A DNA stretch of 64,000 nt from an uncultured Prevotella sp. (GTDB lineage: Bacteria; Bacteroidota; Bacteroidia; Bacteroidales; Bacteroidaceae): the NCBI GenBank assembly GCA_934204655.1, contig CAKPZJ010000001.1, positions 1 through 64,000 of the forward strand, written 5' to 3'. Position 1 is the stretch's first letter. The number at the start of each line of letters is the position of its first letter. Of this stretch, positions 8,331-14,740 are shown piece after piece. The notes below the pieces were generated by a model. That model did no database searches, was not told the origin of the DNA, and worked only from the letters and a program-made list of their open reading frames with translations. The position numbers were made by a program, and so were the translations under genes.

Positions 8331-10055
8331 TTATTCGGCCTCAGCAGGCTCTACGGCACGGAAATCAGCCAGGTCGTCGGCCTTGAAGTTCTGTACGTAG
8401 GCTGCTTTGCCCAGCACGTCTTCCTCAGCCATACGCACGTAGACGTTAGCGCTCTTCTGGAAGAGCTCAGGGGCGCGTGTGGCATCATCGATAATGAGCA
8501 GGGACATGATAATCTCGGCTGTCATGTCATAGAGGCGACGCGCGAGGAAGTCGTGAACGTCCTGGTTCTGTGCTTCCTTGACGTAGTTGACAGCAGCCTC
8601 GTACTGCTCGACCATCTTAGCCACGCGGTCACGCAGGCCTTTCATGCCGTCGCTCACTTCGGCCTCGAGCATCTCCTTCATAATGGTGAGGTAGGTGCCA
8701 TTGGTGATGTAGCGTACAGCAGCTACCACCTGAAGCTGTGTAGTACCCTCGTAGATAGAGAAGATGCGGGCATCGCGGAACAGGCGCTGGCTCTTGTATT
8801 CCATGATAAAGCCCGAACCACCGTGAATACTGATGGCGTCGTAAGCATTCTGGTTGGCGTACTCAGAGTTCATACCCTTGGAGATAGGAGTAAATGCATC
8901 GGCGAGGCGAGTGTACTTCTTCATCTCAGCGCGCTCCTCGGCGGAGAGCTTGCGGTCGCGGGCGATGTCCTCGAGAGCCTTGTAGATGTCTACGTAGCGG
9001 GCTGTCTGATAGAGCAGAGAGCGGCCGGCATCGAGCTTGGCCTTCATGCGAGAAAGCATGTCGTACACAGCGGGGAAGTTTACTATCTTCTGGCCAAACT
9101 GGGCACGCTCCTTGGCATACGCCAAGCCCTCATTGTAGGCTTCCTGCTCTACACCCACCGACTGGGCGGCTATGCCGAGGCGGGCGCCGTTCATCAGAGC
9201 CATCACATACTTGATAAGACCCATGCGGGTGTTACCGCAGAGCTCGGCCTTGGCGTTCTTGTACACCAGCTCGCAGGTAGGAGAGCCGTGTATGCCCAGC
9301 TTGTTCTCTATGTGACGTACCGTGACGCCTCCGTCGCGCTTGTCGTAGATAAACATAGACAGGCCGCGGCCATCCTTGGTTCCCTCTTCCGAGCGGGCCA
9401 GCACCAAGTGTATGTCTGAGTCGCCATTGGTAATGAAGCGCTTCACACCGTTGAGCCTCCAGGTGCCGTCGGCATCCTGCGTGGCCTTGAGCATTACTCG
9501 CTGCAGGTCAGAGCCGGCATCGGGCTCGGTCAAGTCCATCGACATGGTCTCGCCGGCGGCGATACGGGGAATATACTTCTGTCGCTGCTCCTCTGAACCA
9601 AACTCATAGAGAGTGTCGATACAGCTCTGCAGACTCCAGACGTTTTGGAAGCCGGCATCGGCAGCCGAGATAACCTCAGAGAGCATAGAGAACACCACGT
9701 TAGGGATGTTCAGGCCGTTGTAGCGACGGGGCATGGAGATGCCCCAGAGCCCTGCCTTACGTGTGGCATCCAGGTTTTCGAATGTCTTGCTGGCGTATAT
9801 CATGCGGCCGTCCTCCAGGTGTGGGCCTTCGAGGTCCACGGCCTCCGAGTTGGGTTCAATGATGTTGGCAGCCACATCTCCGGTGATGTCCAGGATGCGC
9901 TTATAGTTCTCTATGGCGTCCTCGAAGTTTACGGGGGCGTCAGCAAATTTGTCCTTGTCAGCATAGTCGCGCTCCTTGAGGTCGACGATGCGCTTCATCA
10001 GAGGATGGTTCAGGTGGAACGCTATCTCTGGGTGGTCTGTATAATAGTTTGCCAT
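8331..10055 (-). CDS. Acyl-CoA dehydrogenase family protein
   Basis: A 574-aa flavoprotein of the acyl-CoA dehydrogenase family with the C-terminal extension seen in Bacteroidetes members (usual core about 380 aa). It oxidises an acyl-CoA to the enoyl-CoA and passes electrons to the electron-transfer flavoprotein encoded upstream by etfB and etfA. Visible features are MDLTEPDAGSDLQ (FAD/substrate region), RFITNGDSDIHLVLARS, and SIYEGTTQLQVV carrying the catalytic Glu of the family. Substrate chain length cannot be told from sequence. The gene follows etfA in the same direction but is separated from it by a 617-bp repeat/DUF559 cassette that ends only 9 bp before its ATG. Confidence 0.92.
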   Translation of the reverse strand: MANYYTDHPEIAFHLNHPLMKRIVDLKERDYADKDKFADAPVNFEDAIENYKRILDITGDVAANIIEPNSEAVDLEGPHLEDGRMIYASKTFENLDATRKAGLWGISMPRRYNGLNIPNVVFSMLSEVISAADAGFQNVWSLQSCIDTLYEFGSEEQRQKYIPRIAAGETMSMDLTEPDAGSDLQRVMLKATQDADGTWRLNGVKRFITNGDSDIHLVLARSEEGTKDGRGLSMFIYDKRDGGVTVRHIENKLGIHGSPTCELVYKNAKAELCGNTRMGLIKYVMALMNGARLGIAAQSVGVEQEAYNEGLAYAKERAQFGQKIVNFPAVYDMLSRMKAKLDAGRSLLYQTARYVDIYKALEDIARDRKLSAEERAEMKKYTRLADAFTPISKGMNSEYANQNAYDAISIHGGSGFIMEYKSQRLFRDARIFSIYEGTTQLQVVAAVRYITNGTYLTIMKEMLEAEVSDGMKGLRDRVAKMVEQYEAAVNYVKEAQNQDVHDFLARRLYDMTAEIIMSLLIIDDATRAPELFQKSANVYVRMAEEDVLGKAAYVQNFKADDLADFRAVEPAEAE

Positions 10056-10063
10056 AATTTTAG

Positions 10064-10223
10064 AGCCCCTCCCCAGCCCTCCCCCAAGGGGAGGGAGTAA
10101 GTTGGGGACTTTTTTTTAGCCCTTTCCAGGCCCTCCGCAAGGGGAGGGAGCAGGTCGGGGGTTTTTTGTTAGGCCCCACCCCAGCCCTCCTCCAAGGGGA
10201 GGGAGTCGGTGAGGATTGTTTTT
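10064..10223. repeat. Three tandem 53-bp palindromic repeats
   Basis: Units start at 10064, 10118 and 10171, each about 53 bp. Each carries the palindromic core CCCTCCnCnAAGGGGAGGG followed by a short spacer and a T-rich tract. In the reading direction of the operon the cores can form stable hairpins, so they could attenuate expression of the downstream dehydrogenase. Confidence 0.85.
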
Positions 10224-10225
10224 GT

Positions 10226-10558
10226 TTATTGTTTAATGTTGTTTTTTATAATAGTTATTACCTCTTCGATGCTGTTTGTTACCTGCTCATTGGTAAACCT
10301 TATTACCCGGTAGCCCATGTTGGTGAGCCGTTCGGTGCGCAGTGCGTCTTCTGCAGCCTGTCGTGGTTCCGAGTGGTAGCCTCCGTCTATTTCAACGACT
10401 AGTTGGCCGCTCAGGCAAACGAAATCGACGATGTAATCCCCTATGATGTGCTGCCTTCGGAAGTGGAAGCCACTCAGATGATTTCGTAGATACTCCCAAA
10501 GTAATGATTCGCTGGGTGTCATCTTTCTGCGGTTCTCCCGTGCAAATGCCTTTAGCAA
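10226..10558 (-). CDS. DUF559 (Vsr-like endonuclease domain) protein, start interrupted by amber codon
   Basis: A 110-aa member of the DUF559 / very-short-patch-repair-like family of the PD-(D/E)XK nuclease fold. The family signature is clear: MTPSESLLWEYLRNHLSGFH, then FRRQHIIGDYIVDFVC with the metal-binding Asp, then LVVEIDGGYH with the acidic/basic active-site pair. The reading frame begins further up at an ATG (10609-10607, MERPHPKYGTA) typical of the family, but a TAG at 10576-10574 interrupts it after 11 codons. The intact part starts at a TTG (10558). The nuclease core is complete, so a shortened protein could still be active. It is flanked by inverted G/C-rich repeats and codes in the same direction as the operon. 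Confidence 0.8.
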   Translation of the reverse strand: MLKAFARENRRKMTPSESLLWEYLRNHLSGFHFRRQHIIGDYIVDFVCLSGQLVVEIDGGYHSEPRQAAEDALRTERLTNMGYRVIRFTNEQVTNSIEEVITIIKNNIKQ

Positions 10559-10640
10559 TGTGTAGCGGTCGGGCTAAGCCGTCCCATATTTAGGGTGTGG
10601 TCGTTCCATCTTTTGTCAGCAGTACCCCCGTACAGTGTAA

Positions 10641-10680
10641 GCACTCCCTCCCCTTGGGGGAGGGTTGGGGTGGGGCTTCT
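10641..10680. repeat. Inverted copy of the 53-bp palindromic repeat
   Basis: CTCCCTCCCCTTGGGGGAGG and following bases are the reverse complement of the repeat copies at 10064-10223, closest to the third. It begins right after the etfA stop codon (10682-10684), so the cassette is bounded by inverted copies. Confidence 0.85.
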
Positions 10681-10681
10681 G

Positions 10682-11704
10682 TTACTTAGAGTTCTGTTTG
10701 TAATACTTGATGAGCTTGGGAACCACCTCTTCGACGGTACCAACGATAACGTAGTCGGCTATCTTGTTGATAGGAGCGTCGGGGTCGCTGTTTACAGAGA
10801 TGATGATGCCCGAGTCCTGCATACCGGCGATGTGCTGGATCTGGCCGGAGATACCGCAGGCGATGTACACCTTAGGATGAACGGTAACGCCGGTCTGTCC
10901 AATCTGGCGGTCGTGGTCTACCCAACCTGCGTCGACAGCGGCACGGCTGGCGCCAACCTCACCATGAAGTTCCTTGGCCAACTGGAAGAGCTGGTCGAAG
11001 CCCTCCTTGCTGCCCACGCCGTAACCACCGGCCACAACGATAGGAGCGCCCTTCAGGTTGTGCTTGGCAGCCTCTACGTGACGGTCAAGAACCTTGACAA
11101 CGAACGCTTCGGCCGACACGTACTTGCTAACCTCGGGATAAACCACCTCGCCCTTGGCCTTGCCGTCGTAGAGGGCTTTCTGCATGACACCAGAGCGCAC
11201 GGTGGCCATCTGAGGACGGTGGTCGGGGTTAACGATGGTGGCCACGATGTTGCCGCCAAAGGCGGGGCGTATCTGGTAGAGCAGGTGGTCGTAGTGCTTG
11301 CCGCTCTTCTTGTCATCGTAGTCGCCTATCTCCAGCTGCGTACAGTCGGCCGTGAGACCCGATGTAAGCGACGAAGATACGCGGGGACCCAGGTCGCGGC
11401 CTATTACGGTGGCGCCCATGAGTGCTATCTGCGGCTTCTCCTCCTTGAACAGGTTAACCAGTATGTCGGTATGCGGGGCCGATGTGTAGGGGAACAGGCC
11501 GTCGGCATCGAATACGAACAACTTATCTACGCCGTAAGGCAAGATTTGCTCTTCGACCTTGCCCTTGATGCCGGTGCCAGCCACGATAGCGTTGAGATCT
11601 ACCCCCAACTCATTGGCCAGCTTGCGGCCCTTAGTTAGCAATTCCTGAGAAACCTCGGCAACCTGGGTGCCTTCGATTTCACAATATACAAATACGTTGT
11701 TCAT
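10682..11704 (-). CDS. etfA: Electron transfer flavoprotein subunit alpha
   Basis: A 340-aa EtfA, partner of EtfB in the heterodimeric FAD protein that takes electrons from acyl-CoA dehydrogenase. The N-terminal domain starts NNVFVYCEIEGTQVAEVS. The C-terminal FAD-binding domain shows VVAGGYGVGSKEGFDQL, GASRAAVDAGWVDHDRQIG, TGVTVHPKVYIACGISG and SVNSDPDAPI, all standard. It starts 5 bp after etfB. The gene ends at a palindromic repeat that begins the inserted DUF559 cassette. Confidence 0.95.
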   Translation of the reverse strand: MNNVFVYCEIEGTQVAEVSQELLTKGRKLANELGVDLNAIVAGTGIKGKVEEQILPYGVDKLFVFDADGLFPYTSAPHTDILVNLFKEEKPQIALMGATVIGRDLGPRVSSSLTSGLTADCTQLEIGDYDDKKSGKHYDHLLYQIRPAFGGNIVATIVNPDHRPQMATVRSGVMQKALYDGKAKGEVVYPEVSKYVSAEAFVVKVLDRHVEAAKHNLKGAPIVVAGGYGVGSKEGFDQLFQLAKELHGEVGASRAAVDAGWVDHDRQIGQTGVTVHPKVYIACGISGQIQHIAGMQDSGIIISVNSDPDAPINKIADYVIVGTVEEVVPKLIKYYKQNSK

Positions 11705-11709
11705 ATCTA

Positions 11710-12579
11710 TTAACCAATAATCTTTTCGTCTAACAATTCCTTTATCAGTCCCTCTACATCGGCGTCGCTTGCCGTGAGGGTCTTGCTCTCCTTAGCCTGG
11801 AACACTATGTTCTGAACGGCCTTCACCTTAGTTGGCGAGCCGGCCAGTCCACACTGCTGAGGGTCTCCGTCTACGTCGGCCACGGTCCACTGGTTCAGCG
11901 TCAGGTACGGGCGCTCCTCATAGAGGGCTGCCCATGGCTCATCTCCCTTGCGCTCCATGGGGCAGGTGGCATACTTGTACTTCATGACCAGCTTGGCGTT
12001 ACAGGGACGGCAGGGGGCGGCGCTGCCGTTAACCGTTACCACTACAGGCAGCGGTGCCTCTACGGTCTCCACGCCTCCGTCGATGTGGCGGCGTATGGTG
12101 GCCTTGCCATTCTCTACCTTGAGTATCTCCTCGGCGTAAGTTACCTGGTTCAAGCCCAGCTTCTGAGCCACCTGAGGGCCCACCTGGGCTGTATCGCCGT
12201 CGATGGCCTGTCGGCCGCCTATCACTATGTCTACATCGCCTATCTTCTTGATGCCTGTGGCCAGCGCATACGATGTGGCCAGTGTATCGGCACCTGCAAA
12301 GAGACGGTCGGTAAGCAGCCATCCGGTATCAGCACCGCGGTAAAGTCCCTGACGGATTATCTCGCCAGCACGGGGAGGGCCCATGGTGAGCACGCCTACT
12401 GTGCTGCCGGGGTTCTGCTCTTTCAGGCGGAGGGCCTGCTCAAGAGCGTTCAAGTCTTCGGGGTTGAAGATAGCGGGCAGCGCGGCACGGTTAACGGTGC
12501 CCTCGGCGGTCATAGCGTCTTTGCCCACATTTCTTGTGTCTGGTACCTGCTTCGCAAGTACAACGATTTTCAAACTCAT
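11710..12579 (-). CDS. etfB: Electron transfer flavoprotein subunit beta
   Basis: A 289-aa EtfB, the AMP-binding subunit of the electron transfer flavoprotein. Typical segments are VVLAKQVPDTRNVG at the N-terminus, NPEDLNALEQALRLKE, and IVIGGRQAIDGDTAQVGPQVA. It is first in the etfB-etfA-dehydrogenase transcription unit. A strong promoter (TTTGG, 19 bp, TAATTTTG) lies 45-80 bp upstream. Confidence 0.95.
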   Translation of the reverse strand: MSLKIVVLAKQVPDTRNVGKDAMTAEGTVNRAALPAIFNPEDLNALEQALRLKEQNPGSTVGVLTMGPPRAGEIIRQGLYRGADTGWLLTDRLFAGADTLATSYALATGIKKIGDVDIVIGGRQAIDGDTAQVGPQVAQKLGLNQVTYAEEILKVENGKATIRRHIDGGVETVEAPLPVVVTVNGSAAPCRPCNAKLVMKYKYATCPMERKGDEPWAALYEERPYLTLNQWTVADVDGDPQQCGLAGSPTKVKAVQNIVFQAKESKTLTASDADVEGLIKELLDEKIIG

Positions 12580-12624
12580 AAGAAATATTTAAAATTATAT
12601 TGATTTCGATATAAATTACGGTCG

Positions 12625-12656
12625 CAAAATTACTAATATTTTACAGGTTGACCAAA
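12625..12656 (-). promoter_or_regulatory. Promoter of etfB-etfA operon
   Basis: On the minus strand TTTGG (12656-12652), a 19-bp spacer and TAATTTTG (12632-12625) give a full match to the Bacteroidetes primary promoter. Confidence 0.7.
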
Positions 12657-12729
12657 TTATTGTAATTAAATTTGCACAGACCGTTGCTATCTGTGCACAA
12701 ATAGCGGTGATTGTGCAATCGGCCAAGGC

Positions 12730-13022
12730 CATCAGAAAGGTAAAAAAGGTAGTTTGAAACGCAAAAAGGTAAAAGAGTAAAAAAGTAAAGAGCGCTCGGA
12801 AAGGTAAAGAGGTAAAAAGCGCTGGGATGGGAGCCCCCGCGGTGATGACGGAAACGGTCATTAAAAGCGTGGAGACCGGTCTTTACGATGCTGGAAGCCA
12901 TCTTTAGCGAACTGGGAACCATCTTTAGAAAATCCGCGATTATTTCGGACGAACCAACAACTAATTTGGGATGGTTCAGAGATGTCCTTGTGAAGTGAGA
13001 GAGGCTCCCGCAATCAGCGCGC
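12730..13022 (-). repeat. Dispersed intergenic repeat, copy B
   Basis: An inverted copy of the element at 866-1125. It has the same conserved end segment (GAACCAACAACTAATTTGGG, near 12951) and the CTCCCGCAATCAGCGC end near 13010. The core contains the complementary CGGTCTTTA/CATCTTTAG words every 20-22 bp. Its other end is an A-rich module of GGTAAAA and AGTAAAG words (12735-12820). It occupies most of the 690-bp gap between etfB and the helicase gene. Confidence 0.7.
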
Positions 13023-13112
13023 GCTGCTTATGCGTAACCTCCCCAATCCACCACCAGCGCCCAGGGAACGCTTTTTACTTTTAAAGTTTGCTCGGGCGCT
13101 GGCTTCTCATCG

Positions 13113-13194
13113 TTTACACCTTATTTATATATACGCGTGCGCGCGCGAGGGGGCGGGGGGAGTGTGGGGAGCGATAAAACGGGGGGAGGGGAGA
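13113..13194. other. Alternating pyrimidine-purine tract followed by G-runs
   Basis: A perfect 22-bp alternating pyrimidine-purine run (13126-13147, TATATATA then CGCG-type steps) is followed by five G-runs (GGGGG, GGGGGG, GGGG, GGGGGG, GGGG) within 13149-13192. The first can adopt Z-DNA and the second may form a G-quadruplex. A near copy of the first part, preceded by the same TACACCTTATT word, is at 28239-28268. Confidence 0.6.
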
Positions 13195-13235
13195 ACTTTG
13201 TGAGGCGTATAGGGGGCGATTAGAAAAAATATGCT

Positions 13236-13243
13236 TACTTTTG
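13236..13243 (+). promoter_or_regulatory. -7 box of helicase gene
   Basis: TACTTTTG fits TAnnTTTG and lies 25 bp before the ATG at 13269. No clear -33 box. Confidence 0.45.
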
Positions 13244-13268
13244 CGCTGTTGTCACAGACCCCGAGAAT

Positions 13269-14711
13269 ATGAGCATTGACGAATTTGTACGCCAGGTACA
13301 ACAGCAGCTGGGCTTCGAGCCCACGGCCGACCAGCACAGGGCCTTGCACGAGTTTGGCCACTTCCTCGCCGACCGCGAAACACGGGTGGCGATGATACTG
13401 CGTGGCTCGGCCGGAACCGGCAAGACATCGCTCACGGCAGCGCTGGTACGCACCCTGACCCGGCTGGGCCAGCGTATGGTGCTGTTGGCCCCTACGGGAC
13501 GCGCCGCCAAGGTGCTGTCGCTCTATAGTGGCATGGCGGCTTACACCATTCACCGCAAGATATACCGCGAGCGGGCCGTGGCGAGTGGGGGAGGGGTGTT
13601 CAACCTGAACGACAACCTACATACGGACACGCTCTTTGTGGTAGACGAAGCGTCGATGATAGCCAACGGCGCCGGAGGCGATAGCAGTTTCGGTACGGGC
13701 TGCCTGTTAGACGACCTGATAACCTATGTGTATGGCGGACGCAACTGCCGGCTGATGGTGATAGGCGACAGCGCCCAGCTGCCCCCCGTGGGCGAGGAGG
13801 AGTCGCCTGCCCTGAGCGCCGGGGTGTTAGAGGGCTACGCCCTGAGGGTGTACCGGGCCGACCTGACCGAGGTGGTGCGCCAGGCAGCCCTGAGCGGCAT
13901 ACTCTATAACGCCACCGTGATAAGGGCCATGATAACCCACGATGCCGCCACCCAGTTGCCCCGCATACAGCTGGCCGGCTTTGCCGATATATGCGTGGTG
14001 CCGGGCAACGAGCTGGTCGACGCGTTGGCCGCCAGCTATCATGCCGTGGGCATAGACGACACGATGGTGATAACGAGGTCCAACAAGCGGGCCAAGGTGT
14101 ACAACCTGGGCATACGCGCCATGATACTGGACCGCGAGGACGACCTGGCCACGGGCGACATGCTCATGGTGGTCAAGAACCACTATCTGCCGCCCACCCC
14201 CAAGGGCTCGGGCGACGCGCCCCCTTTCGCCTTTATCGCCAATGGCGACCGCTGCCGGGTTATCAAGGTGCGCCGCCAGCGCGAGTTCTACGGGCTGCGC
14301 TTTGCCGATGTGTGGCTCAGTTTTCCTGACTATGACGACTACGAGTTTCAGGCCACCTTGGTGCTCGACAGCCTGCTTACCGAGACCCCGGCACTCACCT
14401 GCGAGCAGGCCGATCAGCTCTACGAGGGCGTAATGGCCGACTATGCCGACCTGCCACGCAAGGCCGACCGTATGAAGGCCCTGCGTGCCGATACTTATTA
14501 CAACGCGCTCCAGGTTAAGTTTGCCTACGCCGTTACTTGCCACAAGGCGCAGGGCGGCCAGTGGGCCCACGTGTATGTAGACCAGGGCTACATGACCGAC
14601 GACATGCTTACGCCCGATTATATCCACTGGCTCTACACTGCCTTTACCCGCGCCACCGAGCGTCTGTATCTTGTCAACTGGCCCAAGAGCCAGATAGAGC
14701 CAGGCGGATAG
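13269..14711 (+). CDS. RecD2-like ATP-dependent DNA helicase
   Basis: A 480-aa superfamily 1 helicase of the RecD/AAA_30 type common in Bacteroidetes. Walker A GSAGTGKT is at residues 46-53, Walker B VVDEASM near 124-130, motif III GDSAQLPPVG near 160. The C-terminal UvrD_C_2-type segment VTCHKAQGGQWAHVYVD and the arginine-finger motif YTAFTRATERLY are near residues 420-465. It lacks RecB/RecC partners nearby and the long N-terminal domain of true RecD2, so it is probably a stand-alone 5'-3' helicase in repair or plasmid/recombination processing. Monocistronic, with its own -7 box. Confidence 0.88.
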   Translation: MSIDEFVRQVQQQLGFEPTADQHRALHEFGHFLADRETRVAMILRGSAGTGKTSLTAALVRTLTRLGQRMVLLAPTGRAAKVLSLYSGMAAYTIHRKIYRERAVASGGGVFNLNDNLHTDTLFVVDEASMIANGAGGDSSFGTGCLLDDLITYVYGGRNCRLMVIGDSAQLPPVGEEESPALSAGVLEGYALRVYRADLTEVVRQAALSGILYNATVIRAMITHDAATQLPRIQLAGFADICVVPGNELVDALAASYHAVGIDDTMVITRSNKRAKVYNLGIRAMILDREDDLATGDMLMVVKNHYLPPTPKGSGDAPPFAFIANGDRCRVIKVRRQREFYGLRFADVWLSFPDYDDYEFQATLVLDSLLTETPALTCEQADQLYEGVMADYADLPRKADRMKALRADTYYNALQVKFAYAVTCHKAQGGQWAHVYVDQGYMTDDMLTPDYIHWLYTAFTRATERLYLVNWPKSQIEPGG

Positions 14712-14740
14712 CCGCGGCCCGTGGGGCGATGGGTGGCCCC

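Larger units (their letters stand above)
10064..10680. mobile_element. Repeat-bounded DUF559 cassette within the etf-dehydrogenase operon
   Basis: The whole space between etfA and the dehydrogenase gene is filled by this 617-bp unit. One side has three direct copies of a GC-rich palindromic repeat (10064-10223), the other a single inverted copy (10641-10680), and between them lies a Vsr-like DUF559 nuclease gene. The first base after the etfA stop region is the repeat and the last repeat ends 9 bp before the dehydrogenase ATG. The arrangement of outward inverted repeats around a nuclease resembles a small mobile or homing cassette. Mobility is inferred, not shown. Confidence 0.5.

Noticed and set aside
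10552..10743. Small frame reading PTPTLPQGEGV
   Set aside because: It is the translation of the palindromic repeat; such frames are artefacts of the repeat, not genes.
14723..14740. GGGGC/GCCCC hairpin between the helicase and GH78-like genes
   Set aside because: Five-pair stem without T-run; too weak to call a terminator.
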